Counted from the first letter of the stretch, positions 15,655 to 24,573 are shown. The stretch: 49,199 nucleotides of DNA from Propionibacteriaceae bacterium (GCA_027492675.1 JAPUEI010000095.1:1-49199), one strand, 5' to 3'. Notes: generated by a model not told the origin, from the sequence alone. A program made the numbers and translations.

Positions 15655-16077
15655 CTAGCGGGCGGGCACGGTCAGTACGGCGAGAAGTGCGCGGGCGTAG
15701 GCCGACTCGACATCCGAGTCGCGGACGCGGAAGAGCGCATCGCCGCCGTCGTACGTCACGATCCACTCGGCCTGCTCGTGCTCGAGGGCCACCAGGGACG
15801 CACCCAGCGCGTCACGCAACTGGTCCTCCCTGGGCAGCCAGAGGACGTCACTCGCGGAGATCGAGTCGAGGGCCCACTCGGTCGTCCCGTTGAACTTCAC
15901 GACGCCCTCTCCGTGGTGGGAGGCGACTTCGACGGTCATCTCCGCGACGTGGAAGACCTCGTCGTCCATGTCCCGCCCAGGGATCACGAACCGGTCGCCG
16001 GAGCTGGGAACCCATGGCATACCAGCGTCACCGAGGGCACGGGCCAGGTCGAGGTTGATCACGCTTCCATGGAACAC
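15655..16077 (-). CDS. Conserved hypothetical protein of the type often labelled 'pilus assembly protein CpaE'
   Basis: A 140-residue protein with the conserved stretches LARALGDAGMPW, GDRFVIPGRDMDDEVF, VKFNGTTEWALDS and LWLPREDQLRDALG. Proteins with this sequence are widespread in actinobacteria, and I recall that they often carry the CpaE name, but nothing here resembles the CpaE ATPase: no P-loop, no response-regulator domain, and it is far too short. Function unknown. It is upstream of the hydrolase gene on the same strand, nine bases apart, and divergent from the SDR gene. Confidence 0.72.
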   Translation of the reverse strand: MFHGSVINLDLARALGDAGMPWVPSSGDRFVIPGRDMDDEVFHVAEMTVEVASHHGEGVVKFNGTTEWALDSISASDVLWLPREDQLRDALGASLVALEHEQAEWIVTYDGGDALFRVRDSDVESAYARALLAVLTVPAR

Positions 16078-16152
16078 GCTGCGGTGCTCGTGGACAAGAC
16101 GCGGGGGACGTCTCGTACGTCGTCGATGGCCGGGCGCTATAGGTTTGCCCGC

Positions 16153-17727
16153 GTGTCACGAACGCAGCGTCCTCATCCGCCTCGCCCCGATCTTCCTCTC
16201 GACGGCGTGGCGCCGGCAGCGCTGAACGACAGCGAGACCGACGAGGCGACGGGTCTCGGGAGGATCGACCCCGACGCAATGGCGCAGGCGCTGGCCGTCA
16301 TCGCTGCAGTCCAGGACCTTCCCGCCGAGCACGCGGACGCCGTCATCCTGCGCAGGGCGTCGGCCAAGATCTACAAAGCCCACAAGATCCAGCGGCGCGT
16401 GAAGGCGCGGGAGGCGATCAGCTCCGCCGACCAGGCCGTGCTCGAGGCCACCGCAACTGGCAGCCCGCAGCGGATCGACGACGAGACTGCAGGCATCCCG
16501 CTGGTGTCCAACGCGCGAGGCGCGACGGCCGGTGAGTACCTCAAGCCGCGTCCTTGCTACATCTGCAAGCAGGACTACACGACCGTCGACGCGTTCTACC
16601 ACCAGCTCTGCCCCGACTGCGCGGCGATGAGTCATGCCAAACGTGACGCCCGTACAGACCTCACCGGTCGTCGTGCCCTGCTCACCGGCGGCCGGGCCAA
16701 GATCGGCATGTACATCGCCTTGCGGCTGCTCCGCGACGGCGCGCACCTCACGATCACGACCCGGTTCCCGCACGATGCCGTACAGCGCTTCTCGGCCTGT
16801 GAGGACTCGGCCGACTGGCTCCACCGGCTGAAGGTCGTGGGCATCGACCTGCGCGACCCCGCTCAGGTGGTCTCGCTCGCCACCAGCGTCGCGTCGGCCG
16901 GGCACCTCGACATCCTCATCAACAACGCCGCCCAGACCGTACGGCGGTCGCCCGGCGCATACTCCGCCCTGGCCGCGGGGGAGGCCGAACGTCTCGACCC
17001 GAAACTCCTGGAGAGCGGGGTCGAGCTGTTGACCTTCGACCGGATCTCCGACGCGCACCCGTCAGCGCTCGCGGCGCCGCTGGCCCAGGTCAGCCCCCAT
17101 CTCGAGTCGCCCGGGCATCCCGGTGCGGAGCTGAGCCCGGCTGAGCTGACCCGGATGTCGCTGTTCGCCGGGTCGGCGTCGCTGGAGCGGCATCGGGACG
17201 GGACCGCCATCGACGCGGGCGGGCTCTTGCCCGACGTGACGCACATCAACAGCTGGACGCAGGTCGTCGGCGAGGTTGACGCCCTGGAGCTCCTCGAGGT
17301 CCAGCTGTGCAATCAGACGGCGCCCTTCATCCTGCTGAACATGCTCCGGCCCGCGCTGTCGGCCAGCCCGGCGCGCCGCACGTACGTCGTCAACGTCTCC
17401 GCCATGGAGGGCGTCTTCGGGAGGGGCTACAAGGGTCCGGGTCACCCGCACACCAACATGGCGAAGGCGGCGCTGAACATGATGGTGCGTACGAGCGCGG
17501 GTGAGCTCTTCGACAATCACGGGATCCTGATGACGGCCGTGGACACCGGCTGGATCACCGACGAGCGGCCGCACCACACGAAGATCCGGCTGGCACAGGA
17601 GGGCTTCCATGCGCCCCTGGACCTCGTCGACGGAGCGGCCCGCGTGTACGACCCGATCGTGCGCGGCGAGGCCGGCGAGGACGTGTACGGCGTGTTCCTG
17701 AAGGACTATCGCCCGCATCCCTGGTGA
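16153..17727 (+). CDS. SDR-family oxidoreductase with N-terminal helical and zinc-ribbon region
   Basis: A ~524-residue protein. Residues 1-130 are helical with a basic stretch (YKAHKIQRRVKAREAIS). A four-Cys zinc-ribbon-like unit follows (C135-x2-C138 ... C153-x2-C156). The rest is a Rossmann short-chain dehydrogenase: ALLTGGRAKIGMYIAL (nucleotide loop, ~175-190), INNAAQT (257-262), VVNVSAMEG (Ser416) and HPHTNMAKAALNMM. The expected catalytic YxxxK reads TNMAK, with Thr434 where Tyr is normal and Lys438 kept; Tyr426 is nearby. A ~75-residue insertion separates NNAAQ from the next core strand. Start: GTG 16153 sits eight bases after TAGGTT (16140-16145); ATG 16126 is an alternative. The substrate is unknown. 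Confidence 0.8.
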   Translation: MSRTQRPHPPRPDLPLDGVAPAALNDSETDEATGLGRIDPDAMAQALAVIAAVQDLPAEHADAVILRRASAKIYKAHKIQRRVKAREAISSADQAVLEATATGSPQRIDDETAGIPLVSNARGATAGEYLKPRPCYICKQDYTTVDAFYHQLCPDCAAMSHAKRDARTDLTGRRALLTGGRAKIGMYIALRLLRDGAHLTITTRFPHDAVQRFSACEDSADWLHRLKVVGIDLRDPAQVVSLATSVASAGHLDILINNAAQTVRRSPGAYSALAAGEAERLDPKLLESGVELLTFDRISDAHPSALAAPLAQVSPHLESPGHPGAELSPAELTRMSLFAGSASLERHRDGTAIDAGGLLPDVTHINSWTQVVGEVDALELLEVQLCNQTAPFILLNMLRPALSASPARRTYVVNVSAMEGVFGRGYKGPGHPHTNMAKAALNMMVRTSAGELFDNHGILMTAVDTGWITDERPHHTKIRLAQEGFHAPLDLVDGAARVYDPIVRGEAGEDVYGVFLKDYRPHPW

Positions 17728-17728
17728 G

Positions 17729-18454
17729 TCACTCCGCGGCGCCGGTGCGGCGCAGCACCTCCGAGAGACGCTCGGCAGCCGCCATCACGGCTGCCGCGTG
17801 CAGGCGGCCCGGCTGGCGGGTGAGGCGCTCGATGGGGCCGGACACGCTGACGGCCGCGATGACCTTCCCCGATGGCGAGCGGACCGGCGCGGAGACCGAC
17901 GCCACCCCCGCCTCGCGCTCGGCGACCGACTGGCACCAGCCACGACGCCGTACAGCCGCGAGTGCCACCGCCGAGAAGTTCGCCCCGGCGAGCCCGCGCT
18001 GGATCCGGTCAGGCTCCTCCCACGCGAGTAGCACCTGGGCGGCCGAGCCCGCGCTCATCGTGAGCTGCGAGCCGATCGGCACGGTGTCGCGCAAGCCAGA
18101 AGGCCGTTCGGCGGCCGCGGCGCAGATGCGGATGTCGCCCTGGCGGCGGAAAAGCTGAGCCGACTCGCCGGTGATGTCGCGCAGGCGCGCAAGAATGGGT
18201 CCTGCGGTCGCGAGCAGGCGGTCCTCACCGGCGGCTGACGCCAGTTCGGTGAGGCGAGGACCGAGCACGAACCGACCGTGGAGGTCGCGGCTCACGAGAC
18301 GGTGATGCTCGAGCGCCACGGCGAGGCGGTGGGCCGTCGGCCTCGCGAGCCCGGTGGCACTGACGAGTCCAGCCAGCGTCGTGGGCCCGGTCTCCAGGGC
18401 GCTGAGCACCAGCGCCGCCTTGTCGAGAACGCCTACACCACTCGAATTGTCCAT
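17729..18454 (-). CDS. ltbR: IclR-family regulator of leucine biosynthesis (LtbR/NdgR type)
   Basis: A 241-residue IclR-type regulator. N-terminal winged helix ([42 protein letters not shown], split across residues ~8-50) and a C-terminal effector-binding domain ([44 protein letters not shown]). It is divergent from leuC; in Corynebacterium and Streptomyces this exact arrangement encodes LtbR/NdgR, which represses leuCD and other amino-acid genes. The start ATG 18454 lies seven bases after a TAGTAT -10 on the minus strand (18462-18467), so the transcript is probably leaderless, and that -10 overlaps the candidate operator at 18460-18475, implying autoregulation. Confidence 0.88.
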   Translation of the reverse strand: MDNSSGVGVLDKAALVLSALETGPTTLAGLVSATGLARPTAHRLAVALEHHRLVSRDLHGRFVLGPRLTELASAAGEDRLLATAGPILARLRDITGESAQLFRRQGDIRICAAAAERPSGLRDTVPIGSQLTMSAGSAAQVLLAWEEPDRIQRGLAGANFSAVALAAVRRRGWCQSVAEREAGVASVSAPVRSPSGKVIAAVSVSGPIERLTRQPGRLHAAAVMAAAERLSEVLRRTGAAE

Positions 18455-18459
18455 AATCT

Positions 18460-18475
18460 GATACTAGCGTCTCAC
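18460..18475. promoter_or_regulatory. Candidate LtbR operator between ltbR and leuC
   Basis: TGATAC-TAGC-GTCTCA is a pseudo-palindrome (five of six arm positions pair). It overlaps the minus-strand -10 of ltbR (18462-18467) and lies about 20 bases upstream of a leuC -10 candidate TACTGT (18496-18501). Its position between the divergent genes fits a dual operator. Binding by LtbR is inferred. Confidence 0.5.
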
Positions 18476-18550
18476 AAAGCGGGCAGTAAACCCCATACTG
18501 TACGAGTTGGCCGAGCGGCCGACCATTCCCTGACGATGGCGAGGAAGCTC

Positions 18551-19948
18551 ATGGGCAGGACCCTTTCGGAGAAGGTCTGGGACGACCACGTGGTGAGTGC
18601 CACGCCGGGCGAGCCCGACCTGTTGTACATCGACCTGCACCTGGTGCACGAGGTCACGAGCCCACAGGCCTTCGACGGGCTCCGGCTCGCCGGCCGCCCG
18701 GTGCGTCGCCCCGACCTCACGCTGTGCACCGAGGACCACAACACCCCGACGTTGAACATCACCGCGCCGATCGCCGACCCGGTGTCGCGGCTGCAGGTGG
18801 ACACGCTGCGCGCGAACGCAGCCGAGTTCGGCCTGCGGATCCATTCGCTCGGCGACAAGGACCAGGGCGTCGTCCACATCATCGGCCCGCAGCTGGGCAT
18901 CACCCAGCCCGGCATGACGATCGTCTGCGGCGACTCCCACACTGCGACCCACGGGGCGTTCGGCGCGCTGGCGTTCGGCATCGGCACCTCCGAGGTCGAG
19001 CACGTCCTCGCGACGCAGACACTGCCGCAGGCCAAGCCCAAGACCATGGCCGTGACGATCACCGGCGACCTGCCCGAGGGCGTGACGGCCAAGGATGTCG
19101 TGCTCGCGCTGATCGCCAAGGTGGGTACGGGCGGTGGCGCCGGCTACGTCGTCGAGTACCGCGGCGACACCATCGAGAAGCTGTCGATGGAGGGCCGCAT
19201 GACGATCTGCAACATGTCGATCGAATGGGGCGCGCGCGCTGGTCTGGTCGCTCCCGACCAGACGACCTTCGACTACCTCGCGGGTCGCCCGCATGCGCCC
19301 GAGGGCGAGGACTGGGACGCCGCGGTCGCGTACTGGCGGACGCTGTACTCCGATCCCGACGCCACGTTCGACCGCGAGGTCACCATGGACGCCACGACGC
19401 TGACCCCGTTCGTCACCTGGGGCACCAACCCCGGTCAGGGCGTCGGCCTCGGCGACATCGTGCCGTCGCCGCAGGACTTCGCGGACCCGGTGGACCGTTC
19501 TGCGGCCGAGCGGGCGCTCGACTACATGGGTCTGACCGCCGGCACTCCGATGCGCGACATCAAGGTGGACACGGTCTTCCTGGGCTCGTGCACCAACGGC
19601 CGGATCGAGGACCTGCGCCTCGCGGCCTCGGTGATCGACGGCCGGAAGGTCGCTGACGGCGTACGGATGCTGGTTGTTCCCGGTTCCGCGCGCGTGCGCC
19701 TCCAGGCCATGATCGAGGGCCTCGACAAGGTCTTCCTCGACGCCGGTGCCGAATGGCGCGAGGCGGGCTGCTCGATGTGTCTGGGCATGAACCCCGACAC
19801 GCTGTCTCCGGGCGAGCGCAGCGCTTCCACCTCCAACCGCAACTTCGAAGGCCGCCAGGGCAAGGGCGGTCGCACTCACCTCGTGTCACCAGCGGTGGCG
19901 GCGGCGACGGCCGTCCGCGGCACGCTCAGCGCTCCCTCGGACCTGTAA
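18551..19948 (+). CDS. leuC: 3-isopropylmalate dehydratase large subunit
   Basis: A 465-residue aconitase-family subunit. With LeuD it isomerises 2-isopropylmalate to 3-isopropylmalate in leucine synthesis. The 4Fe-4S ligands are Cys347 (LGSCTNGR), Cys407 and Cys410 (GCSMCLGMN); other family stretches are [28 protein letters not shown] and GEGRS-like [20 protein letters not shown] 18551 is chosen because GAGGAAG lies just before it and [14 protein letters not shown] is the usual N-terminus; ATG 18536 is in frame but its product would start MARKL. leuD follows after 11 bases. Regulation is probably by the divergent LtbR. Confidence 0.97.
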   Translation: MGRTLSEKVWDDHVVSATPGEPDLLYIDLHLVHEVTSPQAFDGLRLAGRPVRRPDLTLCTEDHNTPTLNITAPIADPVSRLQVDTLRANAAEFGLRIHSLGDKDQGVVHIIGPQLGITQPGMTIVCGDSHTATHGAFGALAFGIGTSEVEHVLATQTLPQAKPKTMAVTITGDLPEGVTAKDVVLALIAKVGTGGGAGYVVEYRGDTIEKLSMEGRMTICNMSIEWGARAGLVAPDQTTFDYLAGRPHAPEGEDWDAAVAYWRTLYSDPDATFDREVTMDATTLTPFVTWGTNPGQGVGLGDIVPSPQDFADPVDRSAAERALDYMGLTAGTPMRDIKVDTVFLGSCTNGRIEDLRLAASVIDGRKVADGVRMLVVPGSARVRLQAMIEGLDKVFLDAGAEWREAGCSMCLGMNPDTLSPGERSASTSNRNFEGRQGKGGRTHLVSPAVAAATAVRGTLSAPSDL

Positions 19949-19959
19949 GGGGAATCAGC

Positions 19960-20565
19960 ATGGACGCCTTCACCACGCACACCGGCATCGCCGTCCCGCT
20001 GCGCCGCAGCAACGTCGACACCGACCAGATCATCCCGGCCGTGTACCTCAAGCGGGTCACGCGTTCGGGCTTCGAGGACGGGCTGTTCGCCGCGTGGCGC
20101 AACGACCCCGAGTTCGTGCTCAACAACCCGGCGTACGCGAAGGGCTCGGTGCTCGTCGCAGGACCGGACTTCGGTACGGGCTCGTCGCGAGAGCATGCCG
20201 TCTGGGCCCTGCAGAACTACGGGTTCCGGGTCGTCATCGGCGCCCGCTTCGGCGATATCTTCCGCGGCAACTCCGGCAAGGCCGGCCTGGTCGTCGCCAT
20301 CGTCCCGCCGGAGGTCGTCGAGGCGCTCTGGGTGTACGCCGAGACGGCTCCGGGCTCCGAGATCGCCGTCGATCTGGAGGCCAAGCGGATCACGGCCGGC
20401 GACGCCACGTACCCGTTCGAGATCGACGACTACACGCGGTACCGGCTGCTGAACGGGCTCGACGACATCGGTCTCACCCTGCAGCACGCGGAGGAGATCT
20501 CGACGTACGAGGCGACCCGACCGACCTTCAAGCCTCGGACCCTCCCGGCACGCACCGCAGGCTGA
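19960..20565 (+). CDS. leuD: 3-isopropylmalate dehydratase small subunit
   Basis: A 201-residue swivel-domain partner of LeuC. Recognisable stretches are [40 protein letters not shown] (substrate-binding Ser/Arg loop) and [16 protein letters not shown]. The ATG at 19960 follows GGGG-AATC, 11 bases after the leuC stop, giving a leuCD operon. Length and motifs are normal. Confidence 0.96.
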   Translation: MDAFTTHTGIAVPLRRSNVDTDQIIPAVYLKRVTRSGFEDGLFAAWRNDPEFVLNNPAYAKGSVLVAGPDFGTGSSREHAVWALQNYGFRVVIGARFGDIFRGNSGKAGLVVAIVPPEVVEALWVYAETAPGSEIAVDLEAKRITAGDATYPFEIDDYTRYRLLNGLDDIGLTLQHAEEISTYEATRPTFKPRTLPARTAG

Positions 20566-20589
20566 GGAGCGTCCCTCCTCCGCGCACCG

Positions 20590-20655
20590 CAGTCGTGAAC
20601 GACTGTGCTCATTTCTGGCCCCACTTCTTGCAAGATGCCTTGTCAGGTCTAGGAT
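20590..20655 (+). promoter_or_regulatory. hup promoter with upstream perfect palindrome
   Basis: A consensus-like promoter TTGCAA (20628-20633), 16 bases, TAGGAT (20650-20655) precedes the HU gene. Thirty-odd bases upstream lies the perfect palindrome CAGTCGT-GA-ACGACTG (20590-20605). It could be a protein-binding site or a short hairpin after leuD; there is no T-tract, so it is a weak terminator at best. Confidence 0.5.
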
Positions 20656-20705
20656 CGGGTAACGGAAGTCCCGCACAGGACAGGGCCTGCGGGGGAGGGG
20701 CGGAC

Positions 20706-20993
20706 ATGAACAAGGGCGAACTGATCGCCGCGATCGCGGAGCGCTACTACTTCGGCAACAAAGCCGAAGCCGAGCGCGCGCTGAAGGCAGTAACCGACAC
20801 CATCGCTGCCGAGACTGCTCGGGTCGGCCGTGTGGCCATCTCGGGATTCGGCATCTTCGAGAAGCTGCATCGCGAAGCCCGTACGGTCCGCAATCCGAAG
20901 ACCGGCGCCCGCAAGGACGCAGAGGCCAAGGACTACGTACGGTTCCGTATCGGCACGCGCTTCGAGTCTCGGCTGGAGCCACCGGAGAAGTGA
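20706..20993 (+). CDS. hup: HU-family nucleoid protein
   Basis: A 95-residue HU homologue that bends and packages DNA as a dimer. Typical features are MNKGELIAAIAER, AERALKAVTDTI, GRVAISGFGIFEKLHREARTVRNPKTG (the DNA-binding arms) and the closing strand VRFRIGTRFESRL. It lacks the long Lys/Ala/Pro C-terminal tail of mycobacterial HupB. The position just after leuD matches the leuCD-hupB order of mycobacteria, but a promoter of its own is visible. GGGGGAGGGG precedes the ATG. Confidence 0.95.
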   Translation: MNKGELIAAIAERYYFGNKAEAERALKAVTDTIAAETARVGRVAISGFGIFEKLHREARTVRNPKTGARKDAEAKDYVRFRIGTRFESRLEPPEK

Positions 20994-20994
20994 G

Positions 20995-21189
20995 TCACAG
21001 GCCGGCATCGATGATGGTGCCGGGCCCGGACCGGACACCGCGCACGGACTGACCGCGTCGCGGTGTCACCGTGTGGTGGCCGTGGCGTGCGAGCGCGACG
21101 GTCACCTGGCGTCCCCAGATGTCGACTGCTGCCCAGGTGCCGTCGGGCAGTGGCGCGTCGTCACGGATCGTCACGGTCTCCAGCTCCAT
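20995..21189 (-). CDS. Small conserved-looking hypothetical protein
   Basis: A 64-residue frame (MELETVTIRDDAPLPDGTW ... GPGTIIDAGL) with strongly GC-rich third positions, ending one base from the hup stop in convergent orientation. It is predicted to be mostly beta strand, with no signal peptide, membrane segment or known motif. I do not recognise a family. The compact end-to-end packing against hup and the codon use argue for a real gene; there is no clear ribosome-binding site beyond GAAGAC. Confidence 0.5.
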   Translation of the reverse strand: MELETVTIRDDAPLPDGTWAAVDIWGRQVTVALARHGHHTVTPRRGQSVRGVRSGPGTIIDAGL

Positions 21190-21289
21190 GTCTTCAGTGT
21201 GGTCTGTACGAAGGATGCGTGCCACATGGACGCCGCACACGGCCGCTGGCGCTAGTCTGGCCGCCACGCACCGTGCGACAGGGGGAGAC

Positions 21290-22117
21290 GTGGCTCAGGA
21301 CGGACGCCAGGGGCGGTGGAGGCTGCCTCGGCTGCGCGACGTGAACCACGAACCCGTCGAGCCGGTGTACAGGCGCTTCGTGGCCTTCATCGCTCTCGTG
21401 CTGCGCTTCGTGGGGGACCGCGACTGGCGCAACGCCGAGAAGGTTCCCCGCGAGGGCGGGGTGCTGGTCGTGGCCAACCACAACTCGTACTACGACCCGC
21501 TCGCGGTCGGCATGTTCCTGATCTATGGAGCCGGTCGGTGGGTGCGCTACCTGGGCAAGGTCCAGCTCTTCCACGCACCGGTGATCGGCTGGTTCGCGCG
21601 CAACTGCGGCCAGATTCCCGTGGAGCGTCACTCGGAGCGGGCGAAGGATTCGCTCGCGGCGGCAGCCGCTGCGCTCGAGGCAGGCAAGCTCGTGGCCATC
21701 TACCCCGAGGGCACGCTCACCGGCGACCCCGAGCAGTGGCCGATGAAGGGCAAGACGGGCGCGGCGAGGCTCGCGCTCGAGACCGACGTTCCCGTGATTC
21801 CCGTCGGGCAGTGGGGTGCGCACTTCTTCCTCCCCGACAAGAAGCCCGGCTTCCCCCTCGTGCTGCGCCGCGACCATGTGTTCCGCGTGAGCGCGGGCGA
21901 CCCCGTATACCTCGACGACCTTCGGTCGCAGCCAGTGAGCAAGGAACTCCTCGCGGAGGCGACGACTCGCATCATCGACGCCATCACCGCACAGGTGGCG
22001 ATCCTTCGGGGCGTTCCGGCTCCTGCGGTGAGGTGGGACCCCGTCCTGAAGGAGCACGTGCCCGTGGTCCAGCCCCAGCCGTGGGCTCAGATCGAGCCAG
22101 AGCCAGAGCCCACCTGA
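21290..22117 (+). CDS. plsC: 1-acyl-sn-glycerol-3-phosphate acyltransferase
   Basis: A 275-residue PlsC-family acyltransferase making phosphatidic acid from lysophosphatidic acid at the membrane. HX4D motif His64-Asp69 in NHNSYYDPL, a GWFARNCGQIPVER block, the EGT motif at 140-142 (YPEGTLTGD) and VPVIPVGQWG. One hydrophobic N-terminal helix (FIALVLRFVG). GTG 21290 is chosen because it follows GGGGGAG; a -10-like TAGTCT lies at 21252-21257. The C-terminal 30 residues are Pro/Glu-rich. ddl follows on the same strand; gpsA, which often stands between them in other actinobacteria, is absent here. Confidence 0.92.
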   Translation: MAQDGRQGRWRLPRLRDVNHEPVEPVYRRFVAFIALVLRFVGDRDWRNAEKVPREGGVLVVANHNSYYDPLAVGMFLIYGAGRWVRYLGKVQLFHAPVIGWFARNCGQIPVERHSERAKDSLAAAAAALEAGKLVAIYPEGTLTGDPEQWPMKGKTGAARLALETDVPVIPVGQWGAHFFLPDKKPGFPLVLRRDHVFRVSAGDPVYLDDLRSQPVSKELLAEATTRIIDAITAQVAILRGVPAPAVRWDPVLKEHVPVVQPQPWAQIEPEPEPT

Positions 22118-22199
22118 CCCGACCCGGCGGCCCGGTACGACAGCGGGGTGCGCCCGACCGTTAGGGTGACCGGTGGAACGATTCGAGGAGGTCGCGCAA

Positions 22200-23303
22200 G
22201 TGCGAAGTCGTGTGCTGCTGGTGTTCGGTGGTGACTCGTCAGAGCATGAGATCTCCTGCCTCACGGCTGGTGGTGTCCTGCGGGCCCTCGACAGGAGCAG
22301 GTTCGACGTCAGTTGCGTCGGCATCGCCAAGGGTGGCCGCTGGGTCCTCGTGGACGAGGACGTGGTCGCCGGCTACCGGATCGTCGACGGCGTGCTGCCG
22401 GTGGTCGACGACGCGCTGGCCGAGGCCGTGATGTTCCGGACCCCCGAAGGGGCCCAGCTCGCCCGCGTCTCCGGCGACCAGCTCACCGACCGTGTCACGG
22501 TCGACGTCGCGTTCGCCTTGCTGCACGGGCCGTTCGGCGAGGACGGCACCATCCAGGGCTTGTTCGAGATGATGGGCGTCCGCTACGTCGGGGCCGGGGT
22601 GCTGAGCAGCGCAGTCTGCCAGGACAAGGTCGCCATGAAGCAGCAGTTCGAGGCTCACGGGCTGGTCACCGGCCCGTACGTCGTCGTCCGTGATGCGGAG
22701 TGGCGCGCCGATCCGGACGCGTGCCTCGCCCGGATCGCGGCGCTGGGCGGCCCGTGGTTCGTGAAGCCCAGCCGCGGCGGATCGTCGATGGGGATCACTC
22801 GCGTGACCGATCTCGCAGGCCTCCCTGCAGCCATGGAGGAGGCTCGGCGCTACGACCCGCAGGTCATCGTGGAGCACGGCCTGACCGATGTGCACGAGGT
22901 GGAGTGCGCGGTGATCGGATCCGTCGACGGAGGCCCCGTGGCGTCGGTGCCGGGTGAGATCGTCGTGCAGACGGAGACGAAGTTCTACGACTTCCAGACC
23001 AAGTACCTGCCCGACCAACCCCTCTCGCTCGACATCCCGGCACGCTTGCCGGCGGACGTCATCGAGCGGGTGCGAGCGATCGCGGTCGAGGCCTTCGTGG
23101 CGTTGGGCGTGGAGGGACTGGCCCGCGTGGACACCTTCGTCCGTCCCGATGGTTCCGTGGTGCTCAACGAGCTCAACACGATGCCCGGGTTCACGGCCAC
23201 CTCGATGTACCCCAAGCTCTGGGAGTCGTCCGGTCTGGACTACACCTCGCTGGTCACCCGGCTGCTCGATCTCGCCTTGCAGCGCCCCCTGGGCCTGCGC
23301 TGA
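22200..23303 (+). CDS. ddl: D-alanine--D-alanine ligase
   Basis: A 367-residue ATP-grasp ligase that forms the D-Ala-D-Ala dipeptide of peptidoglycan. The N-terminal VLLVFGGDSSEHEISCLTA, LLHGPFGEDGTIQGLFE, DKVAMKQQF, the glycine-rich loop KPSRGGSSMGITRV, the metal and substrate region LARVDTFVRPDGSVVLNELNT and MPGFTATSMYPKLW are all present. GTG 22200 is preferred because GAGGAGG precedes it by eight bases; GTG 22173 in the same frame follows TAGGGT (22162-22167) and would be a leaderless alternative. A strong hairpin follows at 23318. Confidence 0.96.
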   Translation: MRSRVLLVFGGDSSEHEISCLTAGGVLRALDRSRFDVSCVGIAKGGRWVLVDEDVVAGYRIVDGVLPVVDDALAEAVMFRTPEGAQLARVSGDQLTDRVTVDVAFALLHGPFGEDGTIQGLFEMMGVRYVGAGVLSSAVCQDKVAMKQQFEAHGLVTGPYVVVRDAEWRADPDACLARIAALGGPWFVKPSRGGSSMGITRVTDLAGLPAAMEEARRYDPQVIVEHGLTDVHEVECAVIGSVDGGPVASVPGEIVVQTETKFYDFQTKYLPDQPLSLDIPARLPADVIERVRAIAVEAFVALGVEGLARVDTFVRPDGSVVLNELNTMPGFTATSMYPKLWESSGLDYTSLVTRLLDLALQRPLGLR

Positions 23304-23317
23304 CCCCCTGATCGCCA

Positions 23318-23350
23318 CGAAGGGCCGGGACTCCGCGTCCCGGCCCTTCG
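23318..23350. terminator. Bidirectional terminator hairpin between ddl and the glycosyltransferase-like gene
   Basis: A perfect 14-base-pair stem, CGAAGGGCCGGGAC (23318-23331) and GTCCCGGCCCTTCG (23337-23350), with loop TCCGC. There is no T-tract on either side, as is common in high-GC actinobacteria. It sits between convergent genes. Confidence 0.75.
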
Positions 23351-23363
23351 CGAAGGCTGTCGA

Positions 23364-24449
23364 TCAGCCGAACCACTGGGTGACTTGCGCCTTGAACTGC
23401 TCGTCGAAGTCCTCGACGTTGTGGTTGGCCTCGATCCAGCTCTGGATGGCCCCCGCCTCACTCGCCGAGCTGCCCATGGCCCTGGCGGCGACGGCGTCGA
23501 CTTCGGCGCGGCATGCGTCGGGCGAGGTCACCGCCCGGAGCAGCATCTGCTCGGCCTGGCCCTTGCTGGTGTAGAGGAACGGGTAGCCCTCAGGCACCAA
23601 GCGCCGCGCCCAGGCCTTGTCGGGAAGGATCCCGACCGCCCCGGCGAGCAGCAGCTCCACGTACTCGATCCCGTACGCCTCTTCCAGCGCCGTGGCGACG
23701 AAGGCCGTGGTGCGGGACAGCTCGTCCCAGTACTCCTCCTTGCCCTTGGCGAGGGGTCGTACGGATGCCCACTTCTGGCGCGACAGGTACATCGCGGTCT
23801 CGCTGGCGAGCGCCGTCGTGTTGAGGCGGGCCTCGACGCGGATCGGCGTCTGCTTGGCCACGCCCTCGACGATCTCGACGAAGGCCTGCGGCTGCTTGCG
23901 CTCAACGGTGGAGACGGCCGGGTACAGCACGACGGGCACGTCGGTGTGCTGGCGAGGGCGGACACGCTCTGTCCGGACGCCAAGGTCGGCCCAGGCGACC
24001 CTGGCACGGTCGGCGAGTGCCGGGACGCACCACTTCCGCGTCACCTCGCGCACCTCGCTGGCCGTGCGCTCACCGGCGCAGAACGTCGGGAACATCGCGT
24101 AGCTGAGGCCCATGGCGGCGAAGTTCACGGGGTGGTGGAAGGTGGATGGGTTGATCCACTGGAAGTTCATGATGCGCGGCTCGCCGCCGCTGCGGTGCAG
24201 CCGCTGGAACACGCCCACCGAGTCGATGACGTCGAGGTTGATGACCAGCGACGTGGGGTCGAGGGTCTCCAGCGTGACCACTGGGTACATCGGGCTCGCC
24301 GCCGCCCGGGGCGCGAGCAACGCGGCTCCCGGGAACATGTCGAGGACCCGCCGCGCGACCGTGGCGCCGCCATCGGTCGTGACCAGAGATCCGTCTTGGG
24401 TGAGGATTGGCTCGTCAGTGAGCCATCCGTACTTGACTGTGACAGCCAT
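23364..24449 (-). CDS. Glycosyltransferase-like protein, GT-B type suspected
   Basis: A 361-residue protein with a strong GGAGGT ribosome-binding site before ATG 24449. The C-terminal half has the sequence ALEEAYGIEYVELLLAGAVG (in two runs) then ILPDKAWARRL and YPFLYTSKGQAEQMLLRAV, which resembles the nucleotide-sugar-binding end of GT-B glycosyltransferases. The N-terminal part (DMFPGAALLAPRAA, LVINLDVIDSVGVFQRL, RIMNFQWINP) looks like a Rossmann-type acceptor domain. There are no membrane segments. I cannot name a substrate. It is monocistronic between a terminator and the thiL promoter region. Confidence 0.55.
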   Translation of the reverse strand: MAVTVKYGWLTDEPILTQDGSLVTTDGGATVARRVLDMFPGAALLAPRAAASPMYPVVTLETLDPTSLVINLDVIDSVGVFQRLHRSGGEPRIMNFQWINPSTFHHPVNFAAMGLSYAMFPTFCAGERTASEVREVTRKWCVPALADRARVAWADLGVRTERVRPRQHTDVPVVLYPAVSTVERKQPQAFVEIVEGVAKQTPIRVEARLNTTALASETAMYLSRQKWASVRPLAKGKEEYWDELSRTTAFVATALEEAYGIEYVELLLAGAVGILPDKAWARRLVPEGYPFLYTSKGQAEQMLLRAVTSPDACRAEVDAVAARAMGSSASEAGAIQSWIEANHNVEDFDEQFKAQVTQWFG

Positions 24450-24573
24450 GGCTACCTCCTTGAACGAAGAGCCGGGGTCGGCATCGTCACCGTTGACGGG
24501 TCGCCCGGGTCTTGCGAATCATCGTTGCACAGGCTGACGGCGCGCGTGCCGGGAGGGGTCAACTGCTCGGCGG

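Noticed and set aside
15655..16077. CpaE (pilus assembly ATPase) identity
   Set aside because: No P-loop or receiver domain, and only 140 residues; the name is a propagated label as far as I recall.
20641..20655. TGTCAGGT next to TAGGAT before hup as a PafBC promoter
   Set aside because: The spacing is one base, not eight, and the octamer differs; it is better explained as TTGCAA-N16-TAGGAT.
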